64,000 bases of DNA, from positions 1-64,000 of the forward strand of contig NKYR01000042.1 of assembly GCA_003184365.1 (NCBI GenBank). Reading direction: 5' to 3'. Below, piece after piece: positions 45,331 through 56,982 of this stretch (the first letter of the stretch is position 1; every line of letters begins with the position of its first letter). Source of the DNA: Evernia prunastri (lineage: Eukaryota; Ascomycota; Lecanoromycetes; Lecanorales; Parmeliaceae). A program made the position numbers and the translations under genes. The notes under the pieces were generated by a model. It did not search any database. It was not told where the DNA came from and worked only from the letters and a program-made list of their open reading frames with translations.

Positions 45331-46636
45331 CGTAGAGTAATAGAGATGAGTTTCAAGAACAGAGCGGTAAGGCCAAGTCACGCCAAGATATTTTCTGTGA
45401 TTGACTAGTAGAATCCTTCACCACATGCTCTTTTACGGACTACTTAGGAGTGTGTTCTACATTCTGTCGTACAGTAAGCTGCACTACTGCAGACAGCGTA
45501 CCCTGAGTGACTATATTTAAGGACGAGTGATCAAGAGCTATGGAAGGATCCTGACCTGTCTGGAAGGTCTTTGTAACGACTTGATATTCAATTAAGGATC
45601 ACAAAAACGAAGTATCATAGTGTAAGGGGTATCGCATTGCAGGACTGGCAGCGTCCCTAGCCTACTAGCGTGCTGCTGCGCGCCTGCAGGCGCCTACATA
45701 ACGAGAGCTGTCCTAAGGATTACGATGATCCTCCATACGGTCGATCAAACCTTCCATCGCCCTTCTTCAATTCCTGTGCCTCTGTGCCTCCAAATCACTC
45801 CCACAACATCAGTATAACGTTATTATGCCTGGCTCAAACCCCAATTTAGTGTAATTACCCTGCCTGCTGGGGCTCAGGCAGCCATGAGTTGTCCTTCCGG
45901 GACGGCATTTCCGTTATTGACATTGTTCCCATTGTTGTCACACAACGTGTACTGCTCGGTATCGCCAACTTTTGAAATGCTATAGGGGCCCGTAGTACCG
46001 CGGCTCCCTGGAGCTGCCCAGTGGACTTTGTCTCCAACACGGTATGTGCTAGCCTTCCACACGCAATGTTTGAGCGTCACCAATCACGTGCTTCACGTTG
46101 AATACTGACTTTCTTCTTATTGATACGAGGACGGCCTCCGAGCTCTTCTTGGATGGCTCGTGTGCTAGAAGCGACCACAAAGTCCGATCAGCCTTTTGAG
46201 TTCTTGCGCAGTAGGTTCTCAGAGTACCTTTGCTGTTCCATGGTCCGTTATCTTGAATCTGATTCTCCTGTTTGGATGGTTTTAAACGGTAGTGTTGTGA
46301 CCGCTGGATTCTATTCAGTCAGGTGTAGAAGTAACAGGCGGGGTGACAGGTCTTGGGATGATTTCTCAGGATCATGCCAAGCCATTGATGATTCACACAT
46401 GATTACCAAGCTGGAATAGTGGTAATTACGATGTCCATTCATACATGATTTATATTACGAATGTATGCAAAGATCTCCACTCTTGAACACTCTGCATAAG
46501 ATACTGCTACTGTATGTCAAATCCCGGTCATTCATCCAATCATACTGCCTAGTGGCTTACACCTTTTGATAACCGGTACCCAACGAAGCCTTCCAGATAC
46601 AACAGCTTCTAGTGGCAGCTGTCACCAATTTCGACA
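45331..46636. other. Intergenic between caspase-like and DUF6594 genes
   Basis: 1.3 kb between divergent genes. It contains one small candidate ORF, listed separately. Minus-strand STRAIQEELGGRPRINKKKV near 46120-46165 looks like a helix-turn-helix scrap from a transposase but is too short to call. Confidence 0.4.
45874..46083 (-). CDS. Small ORF, Tudor/SH3-like, doubtful
   Basis: Residues YRVGDKVHWAAPGSRGTTGP, then a YTLCDNNGNN stretch, resemble short fungal proteins with an SH3- or Tudor-like beta-barrel (GDxVxW start). There is no ATG in frame, so a first exon ending at the GGCTAG acceptor near 46051 would be needed. About 60 residues. Could equally be a fragment. Confidence 0.3.
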   Translation of the reverse strand: MVTLKHCVWKASTYRVGDKVHWAAPGSRGTTGPYSISKVGDTEQYTLCDNNGNNVNNGNAVPEGQLMAA

Positions 46637-47900
46637 ATGACCTCTTACAGCAGTCTCCGTATTGGACGTCCTTGGATGTATCCAGATTGGGACGAGGTCT
46701 GTGGTAGCGTCTGCTGGTGGTGTAGGCGTCTCATTTTTTCTATCCCGGGCTCTTGCTATTCGTTTGCGGCTCGGAAAGTGCGGGGTTGGCTTGAACCACC
46801 GGCCCGACCAAGCTTGACACCACAAGGTACGAGTACAGTATATATTCGCTCTCACAATCGACAGCCTCTTCTCACAAACAGTAATGCAGTGGAGGATCAT
46901 TCGCCCGGCTACCCTCGTTTCTCTGCACTCGTTGGGACACACTCGTCGTTCTATGTGTGCCGTCGGTTCTCGACGCTGCGTGCTCGTCTCCTACTACAGA
47001 AGCAAGATCGAATAGCCGAACTCGAGCATCAATTGCAGCACATTGACGAGGAAGAGCTGCAGCCGCTTTTTCTTGGCAGTCTTAGAAGGGACAGGAACCA
47101 AGGCAGAGAAAGAGTGTTGGCTGACATAGATGTAGCCCTGCAAGATTATGGTGAGGCATTACAAATTTTCTTAGCGCTAAAGTTTGTGGAATTTAGAGAC
47201 ACTGACAAGATCCTCGAAGATAAGTACTTGGAAAGACTTGATCGCGTCTTCAGTCTCAAGGCTGCAAGACCGCGTGATGTCACCAACCTATGCAATTGGT
47301 TAGAATACACGGGATGTGTTGCTCGTGAAGAGACTGAATTTTTGGCAGCTGAAAAGGACTTGATTAGTCCCATTAGAGCAGAAGATAGTGCTTTAACGCC
47401 TTTTCAGGAACTGATAGAGGATTTCGTGATCAATATTCGGCCTCTACGGCGTTTCGTGAGTCTCTGCCCAAGCTGTTGTTGGCTTTGTCTAATTAATATG
47501 CACTCATTCAGCTCCGTTGCAGCGATGTATCTCGAGACTCTGATGTTCATATTTTGCCTGCTGCAGTGATCGGGTCCTTTGCACGTTTTGCTGCCGCAGG
47601 CCTGGTTATGACGTTGCTCTTGGTTCCCATCATTGCTGTTGATGCTCTAAACAGTATGACAGCCAAAACTATTGCTATCATTATATCTTGTGCAATCTTT
47701 GTATTGTGTCTTCCCAGTCTCACGAGAGCCAACACCAAGGAGACGGTCATCGCTGGAACAACGTAAGTTCTCTAGATGCTACCGAAACCCATTTTCAACT
47801 TTGTGCTTCTAGACTTACATTCTAAAGCTATGCCGCCGTCCTAGTGGTTTTCATTGCTGGCAACGGGATGGTACCGGACCACGTTCAATCATCAGAGTAA
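46637..47900 (+). CDS. DUF6594 membrane protein
   Basis: Three exons: 46637-47455, 47512-47762, 47828-47900; 380 residues. From about residue 90 it follows the DUF6594 pattern: GYPRFSALVGTH, FRRF-like CRRFSTLRARLLLQKQDRIA, a coiled-coil LEHQLQHIDEEELQ, and a C-terminal set of three hydrophobic helices (FAAAGLVMTLLLVPIIAVDA, IAIIISCAIFVLCLP, AAVLVVFIAG). Introns have GTGAGT or GTAAGT donors and CTAAT-type branch points. The first 80 residues (TSYSSLRIGRPWMYPDWDEV) are atypical and may be an overlong start or a missed intron. These proteins are abundant in filamentous fungi; function unproven. It lies between the caspase-like gene and the kinase-ankyrin gene and converges on the latter (163 bp apart). 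Confidence 0.78.
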
Positions 47901-48062
47901 ACACTATAATATTCCCCCTGCACATCCGCTACTATTCTTCTGGCGACGACCTCGCGGGGCCCTAAGTGTATTGTCAACAGGAAGAAAGCTGATATGACAG
48001 CCTAATGGATACCCTGAAGCGTTCAGTTGGTAGCTAAATAGTATTTGCTAGACGCTTAGCTG

Positions 48063-51000
48063 TCACACATCAAACTCATATAGAGGCTTCCACATGTCGT
48101 AATAAGGCTGTTCTTCTGGTTTGTACAAACTTCCCCAGTCCTCGATCTCTACGACTTCTGCATCGAATTGCCTTGGCCTTGCTATACGAGAGTTCTCGCC
48201 GGGTGGACTTTGAGACTTGCAACCTCGTTCAATTAAGAGTTCCACGATATCCATGATTGCAAAGTATCTTTCTCCTATTTGGAGTAAGACATCCTGTAAA
48301 CACACCTGCGTTGTTAACTTACTGTTGTAAATCGATGTTTCACCAGACACTAGATTGCACCCTCGTTAAACATGCTTACTATTAAGGGTCTTGACTCACC
48401 AAGTTCGTTCGACAGGATTTGCCCAGCCCAGAACAATTCTTTATAACTGTTCGGATCCCTGTTCTTACTGTGGCCTCGATGCCTGGGAGGTTCCCCTTGC
48501 GGCGCGTGTCTACTCCAGCGCTCTAGGCCTCTACGGCGCAATGACTCGGCTTGATTCAAAGCGTAATCAAGGATAGACAGACCGTCCATGGAAAGGATTT
48601 GTAGATCAATGGTCGGTCGTAACAGGAATTTGACAGTTTCGAGATGAGCGTTCATAATTGCCGCCATCAAGACGTTAGTACCTTTGTCCGGCGACAAAAT
48701 ACCGGGTTCGTTCCCGTAGAGCTTTGTGATCAGATCGTCGTGGCTCCCCGCATCTTTGCAACGAAGAAGCTTTTTGATGATTCTCAAACAACTTTGGTCG
48801 CTAAGTGTGCCGTTTCTGCAAGTCGTCCAAATCAAGTCTCCTATATCTTCCTCGTCAGATTTCACAGCCCCATCGTAATTAAGCAGGAATTCAATACGGA
48901 GCTCAACGTCCTTCCCTCCTGTTACCTTTCTGAGTACTGTCGATTTTAAGAGACTGTAACCGTGGTCATTTCTGTGAGTCACCCATTCGCGCATTGGACT
49001 TCCGATTAAGATTTTCATTGCACGCTTGAAATATTCGAAGGAAGGATTAGATACCGCATGATGGAATACATTTTGACCCAGAAAATCCTTTCCGTGAGAT
49101 CGGGGCGAAAGATCCATCAACAGACGAAAAACAGGCTCCCAGGTGCCTGGATAATTGAGCTTTCCTCCATCTTCTGATACCCAATGATGGAGTGGTAAGA
49201 TGTCCAATTCATCACATAGAGATGCGTCTGCTCCAGCTCTCAATAATGCTAGGGCTACTCCACCGTCTTTAGATGCGACAGCATCTAACAAAGGCGTACT
49301 GCTGTCCCTACTTGAGCCCCTTCGGGCGTTAATGTCACCACCAGCAGCCACTACTAGACCGACGCACTTAGAAAGAACCTCGATATGCGTGTCCTGCGCA
49401 CCGTGGTTACACCACCAGTAAAGGCACTTGGGAAGCCTGAACAGCCGACTCTGAAGGTCACTCAAAGCTAGCATATGCATGGGGTTGCGACCAATGCCAT
49501 CAACGCGATTGGGACTCGCTCCACACTGGAGTAAGAAGCTCACAATTTCCGCATCTCCTCGATACATTGCCATGCCTAGAGGAGTTTGGGCCTGATCGTC
49601 TGTCTCTGAGTCTAAACCGTCCACATCAACACCAGTTTGAAGCAAAGCTTTCATCGCTGGGAAAGATCTAGTAAAGCAAGCCCAGTGAAAAGGTGCGCCG
49701 ACGGGCCAGTGGAAGGGAAAATGCTCAAACAGAACGTGCCGCCAATGCGTCCCTTGTCTTGAATACTTTGTTCTAGCGCTGGGATTTGCGGATCTCGAGC
49801 GTAACATCTGGACAACTGCTTCAATGGAGCCTGAATCGAACATGAACAGCCAGTGAAGGCACGATATGTGAGCTACTGCCGTCGTTATGGATGCATCTGC
49901 ATTGAGCTCGACCAAAGCTTTGAGAGTCTCGAAATTGCCTGCACTGGCAGCTTTGTACAGGGCTGTCTGTCCTTCGCCATCCACTTCGTCTATGTTGTAT
50001 GGATTAGCAAATTGAAAAATGTCGTCTCTGGTACCGAATATCGCCGCTTCATGAAGTTGTGTCGACGCTTTTTTGCCTTGGAGCGCAGACGGGCGCGGCG
50101 ATATCCCAATTGGCGACATCGACCCACTAAAGCCTCCTTTTTTACGAAAGTCTCTCCAAGCTTGCTGCTCCAGAGAAGATGACATTTGGCGAAGTTGCCA
50201 CAACGCTGTAAAAGAGCCACTGGCTGCAGCTTCAAGAAGCCACGCCCTGTCTCGGTACGACCCTTCAGTCGAGGATAGACTTGATGCTGAGCTACATGCT
50301 CGGGAGACCTGGTTGAGGAGGCCTTTTGCCGCCAAGCATGAGGCCTGCGCAGCAGCTCGGATATATTTCAGAGTCTCTCCTTGGAAGCCACTCCTTCCCT
50401 GAGAAGCGGTACAAAGTGCAAGACCCAACAGAGATGCACCTGAAAAACTAGTACTATCCACATCGTACGCTTTATACAGCTGAAAAGAGAATGAGCTGTC
50501 TACAGTCACCCAGAAATTTAACCAGGATCTGAGGGCAGGATTTGATGGATCAGGGTCACACTCAAGCGACTTCTTGCCACTTGCCCTGTAAGACCATTTT
50601 GGCGAATAAGCCAGAGAGTAAACCCGAACAGCAAAATGGAGCAACTTACCAGTTCCTGTATGTCTCGCTATTGTCGCAGAGCAACTCCGGGCTCATGTCA
50701 GGCCGCGACTTAGGCTCGTGAGAAAGAAGCCGAAAAACTCGTAAGCGTAGTACTGTTGCAAGTGGCTGAGCTATCGTCGTCTTGTTTTTCCAGTCTTCTG
50801 TGCTATCGAGTACAAAAGGACGCTGCCCGTTTTCGAAGAAGGCAGAGAATACCAGTAAACCATAGACATAGCAATCACACTTAAAAAGAAGTTGTTGAGG
50901 CACCACCTCAGTCCATCTGGTCCCATCTTCGTAGACTTCGGGAGGTTTCCAGCCTTGGGTACCAGTATAATTACTGTATGTCATTGACGTTGAGTTTGGC

Positions 51001-51732
51001 AAGCATATTTCAATACAAGCACCAAAATCCGCCAACTTTGCTATGAATGGGACATGTTGATTCGCAGTTTCTAAGACAAGGACATTGTCAGGTTTCAGAT
51101 CTCCATGGACGATGTTGCAACTGTGAATATGGCGAAGGCCTTCAGCGACATCTAGACATAGCTGATGCTTGACAGGGATCGATGGAGATTTTCCTTCTAA
51201 AAATATCTTCAGGGATCCGATGGCTTTCTCGATCATCATCAAGGGACGAAAGTCGAAGTTGTCAAACGAAGGATAATCGAAACCCCATGATTTGATCTGT
51301 ATAATATTGATATGAGACTTTATGTCATCTCGCGCCAGAGTGGAGATTTCGCGCTCGAATAACCTAAAGTCTGGTTGTCGTTGCTGAATTTGGAATTATT
51401 AGCTCTGTCGGTTACTTTGCAATTTGGCGTGCAAAGAGAGCACTAACTCTTCGGTAAATCAATTCAGTCACAACCTCGGAGGCATCATCGTAGACATCGA
51501 AAAATCCTCCTGAGGCTCTGTATGAGCCACTCGCACTCAGATTCGATTCCTTTAGGTGCCATGGTCCAGAGAGACGGCGCTCCGCGAGCAGAGCGACTAG
51601 TCTTGGTAGATGGGCCGAGCAAGAGCTTCTGGTCCTTTTTTCTTCCAGAGGCGCCTTGGACGCAAGGATCTCTTCTGTTGCTATGGATTGTTGTGTTCGA
51701 GGCCCTTCGGATATCAATCCCGACGTATTCAT
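48063..51732 (-). CDS. Protein kinase-like / ankyrin-repeat protein
   Basis: Four exons: 51448-51732, 50650-51383, 48400-50585, 48063-48349; 1163 residues. The kinase part (about 65-335) has a glycine-rich GSYRASGGFFDVYDD, an intact catalytic loop HGDLKPDNVLV, DFG (LADFGACIE) and an activation-end GTQGWKPPEVY. The beta-3 Lys is not obvious (VVTELIYRR), so activity is uncertain. A long C-terminal region carries ankyrin repeats (about 470-950), for example GQTALYKAASAGNFETLKAL, TPLGMAMYRGDAEIVSFLLQ, STPLLDAVASKDGGVALALL. Ankyrin arrays are typical ligand- or effector-binding parts of fungal NLR-like and kinase-like receptors; that role is inference here. All introns have clear GT..AG ends, and the 50-bp last one keeps frame. 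The promoter is shared with eS25. Confidence 0.84.
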
Positions 51733-52093
51733 GGTGGGTCGCTATGCCTGGGGAGGTTGTCTCAGTTGGAGATATTGTTTGCAGTATTTTTAAGTCATGG
51801 TGATACAGAGTCTCGCTATTCCAACGGGCTGTGTTAGGAAAGACACGCGTAATTCACCATGAAATTTGAGCATAGGGGCATTACTCACCTATGGGTGCTG
51901 TAGCACTACTCTATACAGAAAAGTATTAGTAGCAAGCTACCTTACCTTACGATCACATGGAAGGTGCCTAATGCCAAGCCATTGGTCCGGTAGGGCTGGT
52001 ACCTAGTACACTTGGTCGCTTAAGCCCCACACTCGATTTGCGTGAACAAACTTCAACCACGACAACGACTGTCATCTTCTAGCAATCGCAATC
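51733..52093. promoter_or_regulatory. Divergent promoter of kinase-ankyrin and eS25 genes
   Basis: 361 bp between the two start codons. The eS25 side has pyrimidine-rich sequence and CAACCACGACAACGACT before the ATG. No TATA box is clear. Confidence 0.4.
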
Positions 52094-52606
52094 ATGGTAA
52101 GCGCTGCTCTTCTGGAAGCATACTAGATTCAGGAAGCTGAGATTCTACCTAGGCACCCGCAGCAGCATCTGCTGGCAAGAAGCAAAAGAAGAAGTGGTCA
52201 AAGGGCAAGGGTACGTCGCGCTTTCATTCCTGCGCACTCTTCATCTCCAGTCCTTCCGGATCATATCTGTCCGGTCCGAGGCATCGTCCCACTGACTCTG
52301 CTCTTCGTGAACAGTCAAGGACAAGGCCAACCACGCCGTTATTCTCGACAAAGCTACCTCCGATAAACTCTACAAAGATGTCCAGTCCTACCGTCTCATC
52401 ACAGTCGCCACGCTCGTGGACAGGCTGAAGATCAATGGCAGTCTCGCAAGGAAGGCGTTGAATGATTTGGAGGAGAAGGGGCAGATTAAGAAGGTGGTTG
52501 GGCACAGCAAGCTGAGCATCTACAGTGAGTTCTGACCCTGCCGTTTGGGATGCGAAAGACCGTGGCTAATACATTGGTAGCGAGAGCTGTGACTGCTGCT
52601 GAGTAG
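52094..52606 (+). CDS. RPS25: 40S ribosomal protein eS25
   Basis: Four exons: 52094-52096, 52153-52210, 52315-52524, 52581-52606; 98 residues. The first exon is just the ATG. The protein begins APAASAGKKQKKKWSKGKVK and contains the eS25 core YKDVQSYRLITVATLVDRLK, ALNDLEEKGQIKKVVGHSKL. Length and sequence match the family (about 100 residues). eS25 is a small-subunit protein near the P and E sites, known for IRES-dependent initiation. The multi-intron layout with an ATG-only exon is usual for fungal ribosomal genes. It converges with the MAPR gene (201 bp apart). Confidence 0.96.
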
Positions 52607-52807
52607 ATATGAACACACGGATGAGGGAAAGATTGGTGGATGAAGGCAGGGCTGATATCTGTGCACGCCAAGGCAATCTTCGAACGGTAGCATCAATGGA
52701 GTACTTCTGAGATTCACCCTGGGAGCCTTATGGACAGCTTGAAACCTTGACACATGCAGGACACGGGAATCCTTCCCCATAGGCAATATATACAGCCTTC
52801 ATTCCCG

Positions 52808-53679
52808 TCAACCCACCACCTCCGCCGTCCTCCTCGGCCTCCCCTCCCTCGCCTTCTGGCACAATTCCTTCACCTCTCCCCATCCCTCCCACCCAGAACC
52901 CGGCCCTCTATCCACCTTCCCAACCCTAAAGTACTTCCCATCCTTCCCTCCATCGAACATTCTCTCCCACCCCCTCACAGTATCTACCACCTTCTTCCTA
53001 GCCGTCCTCTTCTCCCTTTCCCTCCGTAGCTTCCTCTCCCTTCGCTCTTCCTTCGTGAGCTCTTCTCCCGCCTCCTCTTCGACGGGCATAAACATCTCCT
53101 CCAAGCCCCTCAAGTCCCCGTTCAGGTCTGTATCAAAGCATCCCGTCACAAAGGACCGCGTCGCATCTCTGCCTGCAAAAAAGGAGTAGCTGCCGCCTGG
53201 TCCGTAGAAATGCGGAGACGCGGAAACGTCGTAGATGGTGCCGTTGACGGCGACAAGGATGGGGAGGCTGGGGTCGGTGCCGTTGTAGATCGATAACTCA
53301 CGATCGGTGAGATTGAGGGGACCGCGCTGCAGGTTAATGGTTAGTTTGAGGCTTGAGACGACACTTGGCAGCGGGCGAAAGGTAAAGGAGAACGGAAGCT
53401 TACGAGCCAGGCTTTCAGCTGCGCCGGCCTTGTGAATGCGGGCCTGTAGCCCCAGAGGATCGAGTCGCCGGTTATGAAGTAAGAGAGCGTGCTGGAAAGA
53501 AGGAAGAGACCGCCGAGTACGCGGATAATGTCAAGAAGGGAGAGCCGGCTGGGACCTTCACCTAAGTCTGACACGTAGGCTTTGGGCTTGGAGGTGGGAG
53601 TGCGTGATTCGTCTCCCGCAATGGAAGGAGCATCGCGGTTCTCAGATGGTAGGTTGGTGCGTGAACGCAGGGTTGTCAT
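52808..53679 (-). CDS. Cytochrome b5-like (MAPR) heme-binding membrane protein
   Basis: Two exons, 53404-53679 and 52808-53326; 264 residues. The N-terminus is disordered, then one membrane helix (IIRVLGGLFLLSSTLSYFIT). The cytochrome b5-like domain follows (LTDRELSIYNGTDPSLPILV, ...VNGTIYDVSASPHFYGPGGS, FFAGRDATRSFVTGCF), the pattern of membrane-associated progesterone receptor (MAPR/Dap1-like) proteins, which bind heme through Tyr rather than paired His. The C-terminus is an acidic and basic coiled coil (EERRERKLRREREKRTARKK). Family members sit in ER or other membranes and support P450s and sterol synthesis; that role is by family only. Confidence 0.88.
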
Positions 53680-53845
53680 GATGGGCGAGGGATATTAGAG
53701 GTGTGGCAGTTTGGGAGCTACTGAGATACATTGGTACATTGCTGTATTGTAGGTATTTATTTTTTTCGGTCGAATAGTCTTCCCTTATGTATGTACACAC
53801 GGTTGATATATGAATCAGCTAAAATCCATCCCACATCACCTGATA

Positions 53846-54457
53846 TCACAGCAATGTCACGTTTCCTCCCCCCAGCCCCTCAACCGCGTCCCTGCTATGT
53901 TCGAGCATCACAACTAGTCTCTCGTCCTCATCCAGTGGCGTCCACGCAAACACATTCTTCGGTGTCCTTGGGGGCGGGTCCATGCATCTGTTCGCCAGTC
54001 CATCAGCTCGACATACCAAAAGTAATTATTCCCAAAGAAGAAAGAAAGATGATCCCACTCACACAACCGCCAACGTCAACGCGCTCGCCACAACGACCTG
54101 CCAGTCCTGCGCTATCCTTGTTGACCCTTGATGCCTCAGCTCCACCTTCACCCTGCAGCTCTCGAACTCCTTCTCCACGGGTAAGCGGAAGATGTCGTCG
54201 GGTAGTCCGTTGTGGAATGCGCCCCTGCCCTCAGGTCTGGGGAGCTGCAAGATGGCCTGCGCGCAGTCGTAGTAGGCGGGGACGGGGGTGAAGAAGCCGC
54301 GTTTGGGGATACAGTAGTATGCGTATGTTAGGGCCGGGGTAGGGGGTGGGGGGAGTCGAGGGCGGTTTGAGTCGAGAGGAGATGGGAACGGGGATGTGGG
54401 AAGAAGGAGGGTGAGGAAGAGTAGGAGGAAGAAGAAGTAGGGATAGAGCGACGGCAT
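53846..54457 (-). CDS. Small predicted secreted protein, unknown
   Basis: Two exons, 54063-54457 and 53846-53987, with a 75-bp intron (GTGAGT, CTGAT branch, ACAG); 178 residues. The start MPSLYPYFFFLLLFLTLLLP is a strong signal peptide or anchor. The body is proline-rich then has Cys residues (YYCIP, YYDCAQ, ESCRVKV), and exon 2 adds FAWTPLDEDERLVVMLEHSR. Not recognised. The Cys content suggests a disulfide-bonded extracellular protein. Confidence 0.62.
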
Positions 54458-55259
54458 GCTGGGGTGAAAATGTATCGGCTGTGTCCCCGATGCTGTGATA
54501 CTCCGGCGACATCGGTGAGGATGAACAGAATGGCAAAAACCTCCCTCCCCACTACGCACACTTTGAACTCGAGCTCCTGCCCTCCATGACTCGCCACAGC
54601 AAGGCTGGGGGTTAGTCGACATCGCTTTGTTTCGCGCTTGGGCATATCGCATGGCGCATTCCGGGTATCATCTGTTCATGGCCTGAGACGCCATGGCGAG
54701 GTTATTCATAGCTGGGGATTCGTGGCCTTCTTTGGTATGAAATGATCGTCAAGATCATGTCATCTTGCAGGCAATTGTCTCTTCAGTCGATCCTTCTCTT
54801 TTAGAGCAATCACATACATTTGTCCCATCCCGCGCCTTTATTCTGTCATATAGCTAGCTAGCACCACTCCAGGTCATGTCGCAATAGATATGGGAGTTTT
54901 TCCTAGTACTAAGGTACGAGAATACGCCTTTAACTGCCTCTATTCGATAATTTGCCTCGGTATGGGACTTCCCAATCACATTAAATATACACGTTGTTCA
55001 GATCACATGTTTTCGCGATAATGTGGCGAAGACCAAGTAAAGAAACGTGGAGTTCGCGCCCATTTCCTTTTCCGACAGCCGCCGTCAGTGGTGGAAGCGC
55101 AGTTCCTACATGCTGCCCTGGATCATGTGGAAAACAGGAAGGATGAGAGCAAGGAAATGCAATCATCAGACAGTGCGATGAATGAGGCACCCCATCGAAA
55201 TGCTGTACAGCATGACAGCAAGTCAGAGCGATCCTCGCTCCCCTTCAAAGTTTGTTGCA
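54458..55259. other. Intergenic, nothing seen
   Basis: About 0.8 kb upstream of the small secreted protein. No supported gene or repeat. Confidence 0.4.
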
Positions 55260-56530
55260 TCATGGGGCGCTGAGAGCTGCCTTGAGGAGTTCTTAAAATA
55301 TTAGTTGGCGTTAGGTCGTTCTGTCTTTTCAAGGACATTGTCAATGGCATAACCTTCAGATCTCTCATCTTGGCTTCAAGGCCTGTAATATCGGATTCCA
55401 CAAGTTCGGACTGTGGCGTTGGGCAGGAATGAGTTAATCATCTTGCACATGGAGCTGTGGTTCTGCCTCCGATCTCTTCGGTCGCTGGACCTCGAGCGGT
55501 GTCGTGGTGGAGTTTTCTAATACATGGACTTACTGGCAGAGTGAGTTTTGTTTGCTTTTTTAAGGGGTATTGTTCCTAGTGGTAAGTACAAGAGACGCCG
55601 TTCGATGAGCTTGCCATCTCCATCGTTGCGATGGGGACGATAAAAGGTCGTGTTGGGAGACCCCATCTGGAAGTAGAGACAGGAAAAGTAGGATCCAGTC
55701 CGGCAAGGTGTGCCGTGTTAAATTTTGAGTAAGATATGCGTAGGGACCGCTATAAGCAAACACGAAAGGAGCTGATTCGTGCCAGAGATCTGTTGGACTT
55801 ACCAGGATCCCCATTGCTTCACGGGCTGCCAAAGTCACATATATGTTTAGATGAGCGTATCCTTCGTTCGAGCTGCGAGCTTACTTCCACCATCTGTCGC
55901 CTCTAGACCAAAGTCCAAATAGTCGTCAAACGGTAAATAGCCAAGCATCAGAGGCTCAAGCCAAGATATTGATAAGACCAAGGGCCAAGATTATCTCGAT
56001 GGCCATCAATGGAGATGAGGCCCGGGGGCAAATAGCAGCGATAACAAGCAATGGAGAGTGGCGACAGGAATTCGATATCGCGAAGGAGCAGATATGTAAA
56101 ATGAAGACGGAACCCGCCATCAGAATACCTATGAAGATAACCTCCAGCGCCGTGAGCTGCTTCACTGCATACTCGTAACTCTAACCTAGCAATGAGCCAC
56201 AAATACAGGCAGAGTTGACCACTAGAATATGACAGTGGCAGTCTGAATAACAAATATTGACTCCCTACTGGCATGTTGCATAAATCTCCAGAGAAACCTA
56301 CCTTATGTGGTACAGCGCGGAAGACCGCTCCGCGGGCGCCCCAAGCGTCTCGCCAGTATTTTCCAGCAAAGGAATGATTCGGCATCTGAAACCATTTTCT
56401 CGCCGTGGACGGGCAGCGACTAGTTGTCGAGGTTGTACTTGAAGATCACCATAACTACTTTTTGATAGGAACTGACAATTCATAGAGACATCCAGACGGG
56501 AAGAAACCGTAGTACCCAGCATCTACCAGG
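55260..56530 (-). CDS. Unresolved multi-exon or broken gene, possible membrane protein
   Basis: Coding-like pieces on the minus strand: KYWRDAWGARGAVFRAVPHK (near 56350), a hydrophobic stretch VKQLTALEVIFIGILMAGSV to EIILALGLINILA (55956-56175), LEPLMLGYLPFDDYLDFGLE (near 55910), RWGLPTRPFIVPIATMEMAS (near 55630), and SELVESDITGLEAKMRDLK (near 55350-55410) after a CACAG acceptor. Donors GTAAG and GTAAGT at about 55884 and 55802 and an acceptor TATAG near 55757 suggest small exons. I could not build one continuous frame and do not recognise the family. It could be a real gene with many short exons or a decayed one. Boundaries are approximate. Confidence 0.3.
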
Positions 56531-56982
56531 CAGAGCCCAATCCATTGTGCAAACGAGATCTCCCTGTACGCTTTGAAAAATCATGAACGACGATTACAAG
56601 CCCTGACTAGGGGGTGATTAGAGAGGAGCGGCCGCGGACAGAAGTTTCTGCCTTTCAAAGGACTTAGCCTCTTGTAAGTGATGAGTATATACAATAAGTT
56701 TGGCAGGTGGTATTGGCGAAGGAAGAAAGCAACTAGATACAGGTCCTCTGCCTTGAGATTAGCTCCAGACCGATAAGAGGCTGAGAAGGAATAACGCACA
56801 CCCAAGCAGAACCTCGACATCAAGCCCAAATTGCCCATTAGTAATATTCCCATACAAGAAGCGGCAACTGGGTTTCGTGGCGCATGCGAGACATTCTTTT
56901 TACAATGTTTGCCCCTTGCCCCCAAATCCAATGCCTTGATACTCCACCCTCCAAACCCCCTTCGGATTGTTGTGAGAAATTG

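Noticed and set aside
46120..46165. Transposase helix-turn-helix fragment on the minus strand
   Set aside because: Only about 15 residues fit the pattern; too short to support.
53731..54291. 186-codon plus ORF
   Set aside because: Antisense to the two exons of the small secreted protein, which has a signal peptide and a clean intron.
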